Assembly: GCF_029030725.1 (NCBI RefSeq)
Contig: NZ_CP113162.1
Span: forward strand, 1,114,501-1,178,500
DNA: 64,000 nucleotides
Origin: [Pseudomonas] carboxydohydrogena
Lineage (GTDB): Bacteria; Pseudomonadota; Alphaproteobacteria; Rhizobiales; Xanthobacteraceae
Reading direction: 5' to 3'
Within the stretch, counting starts at the first letter, position 1. Every line of letters begins with the position of its first letter. This document shows positions 9,531 to 17,405 of this stretch, in pieces. A model generated the notes under the pieces. That model was not told the origin of the DNA, searched no databases, and worked only from the letters and a program-made list of their open reading frames with translations. A program made the translations under genes and the position numbers.

Positions 9531-10673
9531 ATGAATCCACGCCCCGATCCTGTCGCGTTTATCGATCTTGGCGCGCAGCGCCGCCGGCTCGGCTCCGCGA
9601 TCGATGAAGCCGTCGGCCGCGTGCTGACGCATTGTCAGTTCGTCAGCGGTCCTGAAGTCGCGAAACTCGAAGCCGATCTCGCGGCGTTCTGCGGCGCGAA
9701 GCATGTGATCGCCTGCGCCAGCGGCACCGATGCGCTGCTGATGGTTCTGATGGCCAAGGAGATCGGCCCCGGCGACGCCGTGCTGGTGCCGTCGTTCACC
9801 TTCTGCGCCACCGGCGAAGTTGTGGCGCTCACCGGCGCGACGCCGGTGTTCGTCGATGTCGATGAGGCGACTTTCAACATCGATGTTGCCTCATTGAGGC
9901 GCGGCATCGCGACCGCCCGCAAGGCGGGATTGAAGCCGAAGGCGATCATTCCCGTCGATCTGTTCGGGCAGAGCGCCGATCACGATGCGGTGGCGAAGGT
10001 CGCCGCCGAAGAGGGCCTGTTCGTGCTGGACGACGCCGCGCAGGGATTTGGCGCGACCTACAAGGGCAAGCGGCTCGGCACCTTTGGTCTCGCGACCGCG
10101 ACGAGTTTTTTCCCGGCCAAGCCGCTCGGCTGTTTCGGCGACGGCGGCGCGATCTTCACCGACGACGCATCGCTCGCGGAGAAACTGCGCAGCGTGCGCG
10201 TGCACGGGCAGGGCAGCGAGAAATACGACAATGTGCGGCTTGGTCTCACGGGACGCCTCGACACCATGCAGGCGGCGGTCCTGATCGAGAAGCTGAAAAT
10301 CTTCCCCGACGAGATCGAGGCACGCAACCGCGTCGCCAGCTATTACGCCAGGGGCCTCGATGGCGTGGTGAACGTGCCGAAGGTGCCGGAGGGCAACATC
10401 TCGGTCTGGGCGCAGTACACCATCCGCGTCAAGGACGGCACCCGCGAGGCGTTCGCCGAATCCTTGAAAGCCAGGGGCGTGCCGACCGCGATCTACTATC
10501 CGAAGTCGATGCACCAGCAGACGGCCTACCGGCATTTCCCGGTCGCGGACGGCGGCCTGCCGGTCTGCGAGATGCTGTCGCGGGAGTGCATCAGCCTGCC
10601 GATGCACCCCTATCTGGACACGGCGACGCAGGACCGCATCATTTCGGCTGTGCGCGACGCGGTTGCCGGCTGA
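9531..10673 (+). CDS. DegT/DnrJ/EryC1/StrS family sugar aminotransferase, candidate GnnB
   Basis: PLP-dependent nucleotide-sugar aminotransferase of 380 residues. FIDLGAQRRRLG at the start, ACASGTDALLMVL near residue 63, DDAAQGFGA with the PLP-binding aspartate near residue 168, and SFFPAKPLGCFGDGGA with the Schiff-base lysine near residue 194 are all present. It most likely aminates the 3-keto sugar made by the upstream dehydrogenase to give a 3-amino sugar. Whether the product goes to lipid A (GnnB role) or to O-antigen (WbpE role) cannot be settled here; the taxonomic setting favours lipid A. Confidence 0.8.
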   Translation: MNPRPDPVAFIDLGAQRRRLGSAIDEAVGRVLTHCQFVSGPEVAKLEADLAAFCGAKHVIACASGTDALLMVLMAKEIGPGDAVLVPSFTFCATGEVVALTGATPVFVDVDEATFNIDVASLRRGIATARKAGLKPKAIIPVDLFGQSADHDAVAKVAAEEGLFVLDDAAQGFGATYKGKRLGTFGLATATSFFPAKPLGCFGDGGAIFTDDASLAEKLRSVRVHGQGSEKYDNVRLGLTGRLDTMQAAVLIEKLKIFPDEIEARNRVASYYARGLDGVVNVPKVPEGNISVWAQYTIRVKDGTREAFAESLKARGVPTAIYYPKSMHQQTAYRHFPVADGGLPVCEMLSRECISLPMHPYLDTATQDRIISAVRDAVAG

Positions 10674-10716
10674 CATAGCCATTTTGCGGCGGCGGCCGAT
10701 GCGCTAGAAGCGGCGG

Positions 10717-12246
10717 ATGCTCGGCCGGATATTCACCGTTGGCGGTTATACGCTGCTGTCGCGCCTGACCGGGTTCGCGCGCGACATCATGCTGGCCGCG
10801 ATTCTCGGCGCGGGCCCGCTGGCGGACGCCTTCTTCGTGGCGCTTCGGCTACCGAATCATTTCCGGGCGATTTTCGCCGAGGGCGCGTTTAACGCGGCTT
10901 TCATCCCGGCCTACACCCATGTGCAGGGCAAGGGCGGAGCGGACGCGGCGCGGCTGTTCGCCGACCGCATCTTCACGTTGCTGTTTTCGAGCCAGCTCGT
11001 GCTGCTGGTGGTGGCGTGGCTGTTCATGCCGCAGGCGATCTCGCTGCTCGCGCCGGGCTTCTCGGACGATCCCGGCCAGCGCGAGCTTGCGATCGAACTG
11101 ACCCGGATCACCTTTCCGTATCTGCTGCTGATCACGCTGGTCACGCTCTATGGCGGCATTCTCAACGTCATGCATCGCTTCGCCAGCGCGGCGGCAGCGT
11201 CGATCTTCCTGAACCTGTCGATGATGATGACGCTGGCGCTCGCGGCGTTCTTCCCGACCGCCGGCCACGCGGCGGCGTGGGGCGTGCTGATTTCCGGCTT
11301 CCTGCAATATTTCCTGCTGGCGGGAGACGCGGCGCGGACCGGCGTGCTGCCGCGCTTCGCCAGGATCAAGTTCGACGAGGATGTCACCGGGTTTTTCCGC
11401 ACGCTCGGGCCAGCGACGGTCGGCTCGATGGGCACGCAGATCGCGCTGTTCGCCGACACCATCATCGCGACCTTCCTCGCCTCCGGCGCGCTGTCCGCGC
11501 TTTATTATGCCGATCGTCTGAACCAGTTGCCGATCGGGGTGATCGGCATCGCCATCGGAACCGTGCTGCTGCCGGACATGGCGCGGCGGATCAGCGCCAA
11601 CGATCATGCGGGTGCGATGGCGGCGCAGCGGCGCGCCTTCGATTTCACGCTGCTGTTCTCGGTGCCGTTCGTCGCGGCGTTCCTCACGGTGCCCGATGTC
11701 ATCATGCGCGCGATGTTCGCGCGCGGGGCCTTCACCAAGGCCGATGCCGCCGCCGCAGGCGCGACGCTCGCGGCCTATGCGGTCGGGCTTATTCCGTTCG
11801 TGCTGATCCGCAGCGCGGTCGCGACCTTCTACGCGCGCAAGGATACCGCGACCCCGGTGAAGTCGGCGCTGACGGGGATCGCCGTCAATCTCGCGCTGAA
11901 ACTCGCGCTGGTCGGATCACTGGCGCAGATCGGCCTCGCGCTGGCGACGGCGGTCGGGCAGTGGGTCAATCTGTTGCTGGTGGTGGGCTTCGCGATCAGG
12001 CGGGGCTTTCTCGACATGGACCGCGCCTTCGTGCAATCGCTCGCGAAATTCGCCGTCGCGGGAATTGTGCTCGCCGCTGCCTTGTGGGGGGCATCGCGCG
12101 CTTCGGCGCACTGGATCGCGACATTCCCCGCCGCGCGCGACGAGATCGCGCTGCTGCTGCTGGTTGTTGTCGGGGCCGTTGTTTATGCAGCGCTCATCGG
12201 CGCGCTGTTCGGCATGCGCTGGCTGAAGGCACTGGTGCGGCCGTAG
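10717..12246 (+). CDS. murJ: Lipid II flippase MurJ
   Basis: MATE/MOP-superfamily membrane protein of 509 residues with about 14 hydrophobic segments, which moves lipid II across the inner membrane for peptidoglycan synthesis. The opening GGYTLLSRLTGFARDIMLA and ADAFFVALRLPNHFRAIFAE carries the conserved charged residues of the central cavity. ALYYADRLNQLPIGVIGIAI near residue 265 is a further MurJ hallmark. It follows the sugar aminotransferase by 43 bases and is followed by an intergenic palindromic repeat. Confidence 0.95.
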   Translation: MLGRIFTVGGYTLLSRLTGFARDIMLAAILGAGPLADAFFVALRLPNHFRAIFAEGAFNAAFIPAYTHVQGKGGADAARLFADRIFTLLFSSQLVLLVVAWLFMPQAISLLAPGFSDDPGQRELAIELTRITFPYLLLITLVTLYGGILNVMHRFASAAAASIFLNLSMMMTLALAAFFPTAGHAAAWGVLISGFLQYFLLAGDAARTGVLPRFARIKFDEDVTGFFRTLGPATVGSMGTQIALFADTIIATFLASGALSALYYADRLNQLPIGVIGIAIGTVLLPDMARRISANDHAGAMAAQRRAFDFTLLFSVPFVAAFLTVPDVIMRAMFARGAFTKADAAAAGATLAAYAVGLIPFVLIRSAVATFYARKDTATPVKSALTGIAVNLALKLALVGSLAQIGLALATAVGQWVNLLLVVGFAIRRGFLDMDRAFVQSLAKFAVAGIVLAAALWGASRASAHWIATFPAARDEIALLLLVVVGAVVYAALIGALFGMRWLKALVRP

Positions 12247-12258
12247 GGTAGACGTTTC

Positions 12259-12373
12259 CGTCATTGCGAGCCAACGGGTCCGCGCAAAGCGCGGCCCGAT
12301 GACAGGCTCCGCGAAGCAATCCAGCTTTTGAAGAACTGGATTGCTTCGTCGCATGCGCTCCTCGCAATGACGG
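12259..12373. repeat. Intergenic imperfect palindrome, CGTCATTGCGAG family (copy 1)
   Basis: The left arm begins CGTCATTGCGAG and the right arm ends CTCGCAATGACGG; internal arms GAAGCAATCCAG and CTGGATTGCTTCG also pair, so about 115 bases can fold into one long hairpin. A second copy with the same arms lies at 45182-45308. It sits between the convergent murJ and CHRD genes. Confidence 0.85.
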
Positions 12374-12379
12374 CGAGAC

Positions 12380-12802
12380 TTACTTCACCTGCGCGCGGAT
12401 TTCACCGCCCGGATGCGCCTTGGTGTGGATGTTGACGTACATCTTGCCGTCCTTGAGGGCGGCAGCCTGTGCATCCGTCAGCGTGGCGCTGCCCTCTGCG
12501 CCGCTCGCGATGTCCTTGAACGGAACCATGATGCCCGCGTTCTTGCCGGGCTCGGCCGGGCCGTGGAAATGGGCCATGGTGGCGGGGCCGGTCAGCCCGG
12601 AATAGGTCACTTTCCAGTTCAGCATTTTGGAGGCGGTGTCGTAGGTGACATCGGCGGTGCCGGTGGCCTTGCTGTCGTTGGGCGGCACTTCGTTCGCGCC
12701 GGTGAGATTGAGCTTCATGGTCATCTTTTCGGCGCTGGCCGGAGAGGCCAGCGCAATCGCTGCGAGCATCACGGCTGCGGCTCCAATGGTTTTGCCGTAC
12801 AT
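12380..12802 (-). CDS. Exported CHRD-domain protein
   Basis: Protein of 140 residues with a Sec signal peptide (residues 1-24, cleavage after PASA), followed by a single CHRD domain. The domain shows LNLTGANEVPPNDSKATGTA, the HFHGPAEPGKNAGI histidine segment near residue 78, and the C-terminal NIHTKAHPGGEIRAQV. The CHRD fold is found in chordin and in many bacterial periplasmic proteins; the bacterial role is unknown. I chose the ATG at 12802 because the signal peptide begins there, although the frame is open further upstream, antisense to thiD. Confidence 0.85.
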   Translation of the reverse strand: MYGKTIGAAAVMLAAIALASPASAEKMTMKLNLTGANEVPPNDSKATGTADVTYDTASKMLNWKVTYSGLTGPATMAHFHGPAEPGKNAGIMVPFKDIASGAEGSATLTDAQAAALKDGKMYVNIHTKAHPGGEIRAQVK

Positions 12803-12928
12803 GGGATTCTCCTTGGCAAGGGAATGAAACGATCGATCCGATAACCCCGGTCGGTACGATTTGGTTCGCTGCTGGCGGAAGTTTGATCGGAGGACTAATA
12901 TTGGCCGATCAGCAGGGACTTTTGGACG

Positions 12929-13729
12929 ATGGCTTTTCCGGTGGCGTTGACGATTGCGGGCTCGGACACGATTGCCGGTGCGGGCATTCAGGCCGATCTG
13001 AAGACGTTTTCCGCGCTCGGCGTCTACGGCACCACCGTCATCACGGCGCTGACGGCGCAGAACACCAGGGGGGTTTCCGCGATCAACGAAGCGCCGGCTG
13101 ATTTCGTCAAAAGCCAGATCGATGCGGTGATGAGCGATCTGCCGGTCGGCGCGGTCAAGATCGGCATGACCGCCTCGCAGCCGATCATCGAGGTGATCGC
13201 GGAGCGGCTGGCGCACTGGCAGGCGAAAAATGTTGTGCTCGACCCGGTGATGATCGCGACCTCGGGCGACCGCCTGCTGGCGGATGGGGCGATCGAGGCG
13301 ATGCGCACCGTGCTGATGCCGCGCGCCACGCTGGTGACGCCGAACCTGCCGGAAGCCGCCGCGCTGCTCGACGAGCAGATGGCCCAGACGGAAGACGAGA
13401 TCGCCGATCAGGGCCGCCGCATCCTGAAGCTCGGCGCGCCTGCGGTTCTCATCAAGGGCGGTCACGGTGCGGGGCCTTCGAGCATCGATTATCTCGTCAC
13501 CGCGAATGGCGTGGTGTCTTTCGTTGCACCTCGCATCAATACGAGGAACGTACACGGCACCGGCTGCACGCTGTCGTCCGCGATCGCGGCGGGGCTGGCC
13601 AAGGGCGAGGGGCTTGAGGCGGCGGTGAGGCAGGCGAAGGATTACGTCAGCGCCGCCATCGCCAATGCGGACCGGTTGCAGCTCAGCAACGATCACGGCC
13701 CGATCCATCATTTTCACACCTTCTACTGA
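12929..13729 (+). CDS. thiD: Hydroxymethylpyrimidine / phosphomethylpyrimidine kinase
   Basis: Ribokinase-fold enzyme of 266 residues that phosphorylates HMP and HMP-P in thiamine synthesis. Recognisable are ALTIAGSDTIAGAGIQADLK at residues 6-25, ALTAQNTRGV, DPVMIATSGD near residue 108, and the GTGCTLSSAIAAGLA anion-hole motif near residue 211. No other thi gene and no TPP riboswitch is visible beside it. It is divergent from the CHRD gene. Confidence 0.95.
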   Translation: MAFPVALTIAGSDTIAGAGIQADLKTFSALGVYGTTVITALTAQNTRGVSAINEAPADFVKSQIDAVMSDLPVGAVKIGMTASQPIIEVIAERLAHWQAKNVVLDPVMIATSGDRLLADGAIEAMRTVLMPRATLVTPNLPEAAALLDEQMAQTEDEIADQGRRILKLGAPAVLIKGGHGAGPSSIDYLVTANGVVSFVAPRINTRNVHGTGCTLSSAIAAGLAKGEGLEAAVRQAKDYVSAAIANADRLQLSNDHGPIHHFHTFY

Positions 13730-13743
13730 GCGCGATACCGCGC

Positions 13744-13761
13744 TTGTCGTCGAACTGTCGC
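13744..13761 (+). promoter_or_regulatory. Possible PhoB box upstream of the phospholipid methyltransferase
   Basis: Two 7-base direct repeats, TTGTCGT and CTGTCGC, are separated by 4 bases, giving the 11-base period of rhizobial Pho boxes (CTGTCAT-N4-CTGTCAT). They match 10 of 14 consensus bases and lie 64 bases before the start codon. A match of this quality can arise by chance. Confidence 0.3.
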
Positions 13762-13825
13762 ATGGCGCTGTTACCCCCGATCCATCGTAACTCTCCGATT
13801 CCCGGAGCCTGTCTGGATCGCCACG

Positions 13826-14470
13826 ATGAACACGGACCTCGATCGATCGACCGTTGAAACCGCTTATGCCCGCTGGGCGCCGATCTATGACGCGGTGTGC
13901 GGACCTGTGATGGTCAAGGGGCGCCGCGCGGCGGCGGCCGCGGCCTGCGCCATCGGCGGCAAGATCCTCGAGGTTGGTGTCGGCACCGGGCTGTCGTTCG
14001 ACGATTACAACGCCGCGACGGAAATCACCGGCATCGACATGAGCGCGCCGATGCTCGCCAAGGCGCGGGCGAAAATGGCGAGCGGCCGTTATCCGCACGT
14101 CAAAGACGTGTTGCAGATGGACGCGCACAAAATGTCGTTTCCCGATGGAACGTTCGATTGCGTCGTGGCGCAGTTCGTCATCACGCTGGTCGCCAATCCC
14201 GAGCAGGTCCTGTCCGAATGCCATCGGGTGGTGAAGCCGGGCGGCCGGATCATCCTCGTCAATCACCTGTATTCGGAAAAGGGTGTCGCGGCGGCGGTTG
14301 AGCGCTGGGCGGCGAAGCGCACCCGCGCGCTGGGCTTGCGGCCGGAATTCCCGTTCTCGCGGCTCGCCGCGTGGGCGCAGAACGACAATGCGACCCTCAT
14401 CGAGCGGAGGAAGGTCGCGGCTTTCTACACGCTGGTTTCCTTTGAGCGGACGGGGCCGGTCGCGGCCTGA
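13826..14470 (+). CDS. pmtA: Phosphatidylethanolamine N-methyltransferase, Rhodobacter-type PmtA-like
   Basis: Class I SAM-dependent methyltransferase of 214 residues, without membrane segments. YARWAPIYDAVCG at residues 14-26 and the SAM loop LEVGVGTGLSF near residue 49 match the soluble Rhodobacter-type PmtA group, which methylates phosphatidylethanolamine stepwise to phosphatidylcholine at the inner membrane. VKPGGRIILVNH is motif post-III. The two genes downstream resemble a phospholipase C and a diacylglycerol glycosyltransferase, which supports a lipid role. A related methyltransferase for another substrate remains possible. Confidence 0.75.
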   Translation: MNTDLDRSTVETAYARWAPIYDAVCGPVMVKGRRAAAAAACAIGGKILEVGVGTGLSFDDYNAATEITGIDMSAPMLAKARAKMASGRYPHVKDVLQMDAHKMSFPDGTFDCVVAQFVITLVANPEQVLSECHRVVKPGGRIILVNHLYSEKGVAAAVERWAAKRTRALGLRPEFPFSRLAAWAQNDNATLIERRKVAAFYTLVSFERTGPVAA

Positions 14471-14483
14471 GGCCGAGCCTGTT

Positions 14484-14501
14484 TCGTCATTGGTCCGTCA
14501 C
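14484..14501 (+). promoter_or_regulatory. Possible PhoB box upstream of the PlcP-like gene
   Basis: TCGTCAT and CCGTCAC are separated by TGGT, giving the 11-base repeat period of a Pho box with 10 of 14 consensus matches. The box ends 23 bases before the ATG of the metallophosphoesterase gene, so any transcript would have a very short leader. Confidence 0.3.
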
Positions 14502-14524
14502 ACAAATCTGCTAGCTGCACGCCC

Positions 14525-15337
14525 ATGGAAAAAGCCCTCATCTCCGATGGCGCTCCGGAACGAACCTTCCGAACTCTGTTCATTTCGGATGTGCATCTGG
14601 GGGCAAGGGGATCGCAGGCCGAGCGGCTTCTCGATTTCCTCCGCGTGCACGACGCCGAGACGATCTATCTGGTCGGCGACATCATCGATGGCTGGGCGCT
14701 GAAATCGAACTGGCACTGGCCGCAATCGCATAACGACTTCGTGCAGAAAATGCTCCGCCGCGTCCGCAAGGGCGCGAAGGTGTTCTACATTCCCGGCAAT
14801 CACGACGAGTTCCTGCGCTCCTATTACGGCACGCATTTCGGCGGCATCGAGGTGGTCGAGCAGATCATCCACGAAGGACTCGACGGCAAGAAGTACCTCG
14901 TCATTCACGGCGATCTGTTCGATCTGGTGGTGCAGAACGCGCGCTGGCTCGCGCATCTCGGCGACAAGGCTTACGATCTCGCGATTCAGGCCAACCGTCT
15001 TGTGAATGTGTTCCGCCGCATGTTCGGCTCGCCTTACTGGTCGCTGTCGCAATGGGCCAAGCAGAAAGTGAAGAACGCGGTGAACTACATCGGCGCGTTC
15101 GAGCAGACACTGGCGGCGGAAGCGCGCAGGTATGAGGCGGATGGCGTGATCTGCGGCCATATCCATTATGCCACGATCCGCGATTACGACGGTATCCGTT
15201 ACATGAATTGCGGCGACTGGGTGGAAAGCTGCACCGCTTTGGTCGAGCATCACGACGGCCAGTTTGAAATCCTGACCTGGACCGTGCCGCTGCGGCAGAC
15301 CGCTTCTGCACCCGCGATCAAGGCACAGGCCGCCTGA
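14525..15337 (+). CDS. Calcineurin-like metallophosphoesterase, PlcP-type phospholipase C candidate
   Basis: Metallophosphoesterase of 270 residues with all five metal motifs: ISDVHLG near residue 19, VGDIIDGW near 50, PGNHDEF near 91, IHGDLFD near 128 and CGHIHYA near 209. Such proteins are often labelled UDP-2,3-diacylglucosamine hydrolase (LpxH-like). In Sinorhizobium meliloti, however, PlcP of this family hydrolyses phosphatidylcholine to diacylglycerol when phosphate is short. The gene order, with a PE methyltransferase before it and a GT4 glycosyltransferase overlapping its stop, fits the PlcP role better than lipid A synthesis. The specific activity is inferred. Confidence 0.7.
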   Translation: MEKALISDGAPERTFRTLFISDVHLGARGSQAERLLDFLRVHDAETIYLVGDIIDGWALKSNWHWPQSHNDFVQKMLRRVRKGAKVFYIPGNHDEFLRSYYGTHFGGIEVVEQIIHEGLDGKKYLVIHGDLFDLVVQNARWLAHLGDKAYDLAIQANRLVNVFRRMFGSPYWSLSQWAKQKVKNAVNYIGAFEQTLAAEARRYEADGVICGHIHYATIRDYDGIRYMNCGDWVESCTALVEHHDGQFEILTWTVPLRQTASAPAIKAQAA

Positions 15338-16365
15338 TGCGCATTCTGATCGCGACCGACGCCTGGCACCCGCAGGTCAACGGCGTTGTCCGCACCCTGA
15401 CGATGATGGCGGATGCGGCCCGCGATCTCGGCGTCGATGTCTCGTTTCTCACGCCGCAATCCTTCGCCACCGTCGCGCTGCCGAGCTATCCCGATCTGCG
15501 CGTCGCCATTCCCGGCCCGGCGCGGATCGCCAGACTGATCGCGGATGCGCGCCCCGACAATATCCATATCGCGACCGAAGGCCCGATCGGCTTGCTGGTG
15601 CGCCGCTATTGCCTGAAGCGGGGGCTGCCGTTCACCACGAGTTTCCACACCCGCTTTCCGGAATATGTGTCGGCGCGCTCGCCGATCCCTGAATCATGGG
15701 TGTGGAGGGGCCTGCGGCGGTTTCATGCGGCAAGCCAGGCGGTGATGGCGGCAACGCCCGCGCTGGCGGAAGAATTGCGGGAGCGCGGTTTTTCCCGTGT
15801 GGTGCTGTGGCCGCGCGGGGTGGACACCGACCTGTTTTCGCCGCGGCAATTCGATCTCGGGCTGCCGCGTCCGATTTTCCTGTCGGTCGGGCGCGTGGCG
15901 GTCGAGAAAAATCTGGAAGCGTTTCTCTCGCTCGATCTTCCCGGCACCAAACTTGTCGTGGGCGATGGCCCTGCGCGTCACGAACTCGCGCGTAAATATC
16001 CGGATGCGATTTTCCTGGGCGCCTTGCAGGGCGAGCAGCTCGCGCAAATCTATGCCACGGCGGATGTGTTCGTTTTTCCCAGCCGCACCGATACGTTCGG
16101 GCTGGTGCTGCTGGAAGCGCTGGCGAGCGGCGTGCCGGTAGCGGCGTTTCCCGTCTCCGGCCCGAAGGATGTGATCGGCGATGCGCCGGTCGGAGTTCTC
16201 AGCGAAGACCTGGGTGCTGCCTGCCGCGCGGCTCTGGCCATCTCTCCCGAGCAATGCCGGGCGTTTGCGCTGAACCACACCTGGGAGAGCTGCGCGCGCG
16301 CTTTCATCGACAATATTGTCCACGCGCGCCGCGACAGCCAGCATTCCACGCGCACGGCAGCGTGA
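15337..16365 (+). CDS. GT4 glycosyltransferase, candidate diacylglycerol glycosyltransferase (Agt-like)
   Basis: GT-B glycosyltransferase of 342 residues. It opens with ILIATDAWHPQVNGVVRTL, has the donor-site segment LSVGRVAVEKNLEAFL near residue 185, and the EX7E region in TDTFGLVLLEALASGVPVAA near residue 250. Its start lies within the last bases of the metallophosphoesterase gene, so the two are translationally coupled. In Agrobacterium, Agt of this type glycosylates diacylglycerol with glucose or glucuronate under phosphate limitation. A mannosyltransferase acting on another lipid is the alternative. Confidence 0.7.
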   Translation: MRILIATDAWHPQVNGVVRTLTMMADAARDLGVDVSFLTPQSFATVALPSYPDLRVAIPGPARIARLIADARPDNIHIATEGPIGLLVRRYCLKRGLPFTTSFHTRFPEYVSARSPIPESWVWRGLRRFHAASQAVMAATPALAEELRERGFSRVVLWPRGVDTDLFSPRQFDLGLPRPIFLSVGRVAVEKNLEAFLSLDLPGTKLVVGDGPARHELARKYPDAIFLGALQGEQLAQIYATADVFVFPSRTDTFGLVLLEALASGVPVAAFPVSGPKDVIGDAPVGVLSEDLGAACRAALAISPEQCRAFALNHTWESCARAFIDNIVHARRDSQHSTRTAA

Positions 16366-16412
16366 AGCCGCGCGCCTTGATCGGCCATGGCCCGCCGCGA
16401 TAAGACGGGAGC

Positions 16413-17405
16413 ATGACCGATCCTTCCTTGCCCGTTTATGCCGACATCGAGGCCGCCGCACGGACGCTTGCGCCGGTCGCCGTCAGAACCCGCCTGTTCA
16501 ATTCGCCCGCGCTCGATGCGCAGACCGGCGCGCGCGTCTTCATCAAGCCGGAAGTGCTGCAACGGACCGGCTCGTTCAAGTTTCGCGGCGCCTATAACCG
16601 GTTGTCGCTGATTCCGCAGGCGGATCGCGGGAAGGGCGTGGTGGCGTTCTCGTCCGGCAATCATGCGCAGGGCGTCGCGGCGGCGGCACAGTTGCTGGGC
16701 TTGCCCGCGACCATCGTGATGCCGGCGGACGCGCCCGCGTTCAAGCGCGAGAAGACCAGAAGCTACGGCGCGCGCGTGGTGCTGTACGACCGCGACCGCG
16801 AGAGCCGCGAGGAGATCGCGCAGCAGATCGCCTCCGAAAGCGGAGCGACGCTGGTGCCGCCGTTCGACGATCCGCGCGTCATCGCGGGGCAGGGCACGGC
16901 GGGCCTCGAGATCGCCGAGGATCTGCGGGCGCTCGGTGTTGCCCCCGACATCGTGTCCGCACCGGCGTCCGGCGGCGGGCTGATGGCGGGCGTTGCACTG
17001 GCGATCCATCATCACTTTCCGCAGGCGAAATTCCTCACGGCCGAGCCGGAGGGATACGACGATCATGCGCGCTCGTTCGCGGGCGGGCAGCGCCAGCGGC
17101 ATCACGCGCAGAACCGCACCTTCTGCGACGCCCTGATGGCGCCCGAGCCGGGCGTACTGACATTCGCGATCAACCATCGGCTTGGCGCTGGCGGCGTCAC
17201 GGCGACGGATGCCGAGGTCACGCAGGCGATGGCGTTTGCGTTTCGCGAACTGAAGCTCGTGGCCGAGCCGGGCGGCAGCGTGGCGCTGGCGGCGCTGCTG
17301 GCGGGGCGGATGGACGCGCGGGGCAAGACCGTTGTGATCGTCCTGTCCGGCGGCAATGTCGACGCCGGGCTTTATGCCGATGCCATTCGCGAGAACGCGG
17401 GTTAG
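16413..17405 (+). CDS. PLP-dependent threonine/serine ammonia-lyase family protein
   Basis: Fold-type II PLP enzyme of 330 residues, catalytic domain only, with no C-terminal ACT regulatory domain, so it is of the catabolic or serine-racemase-like type. LQRTGSFKFRGAYNRL near residue 50 holds the Schiff-base lysine, SSGNHAQGVA near 76 binds the cofactor phosphate region, and ASGGGLMAGVA near 186 is the glycine-rich phosphate loop. Threonine or hydroxy-amino-acid dehydration is the likely reaction. Its stop overlaps the stop of the convergent gene by 3 bases. Confidence 0.85.
   Translation: MTDPSLPVYADIEAAARTLAPVAVRTRLFNSPALDAQTGARVFIKPEVLQRTGSFKFRGAYNRLSLIPQADRGKGVVAFSSGNHAQGVAAAAQLLGLPATIVMPADAPAFKREKTRSYGARVVLYDRDRESREEIAQQIASESGATLVPPFDDPRVIAGQGTAGLEIAEDLRALGVAPDIVSAPASGGGLMAGVALAIHHHFPQAKFLTAEPEGYDDHARSFAGGQRQRHHAQNRTFCDALMAPEPGVLTFAINHRLGAGGVTATDAEVTQAMAFAFRELKLVAEPGGSVALAALLAGRMDARGKTVVIVLSGGNVDAGLYADAIRENAG

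Noticed and set aside
12843-12868. Possible EcfG-type stress promoter (CGAAC-N17-GGTT, minus strand) for the CHRD gene
   Set aside because: One base off in each element, and a single match of this weakness is not enough to list.
12803-14266. N-terminal extension of the CHRD protein to 628 residues
   Set aside because: The extension is antisense to thiD and the methyltransferase gene; a signal peptide starts at 12802.
14525-15337. Annotation as LpxH (UDP-2,3-diacylglucosamine hydrolase) for lipid A
   Set aside because: The general family fits, but gene context (PE methyltransferase and overlapping GT4) is that of PlcP; lipid A enzymes are not beside it. Kept as an alternative only.
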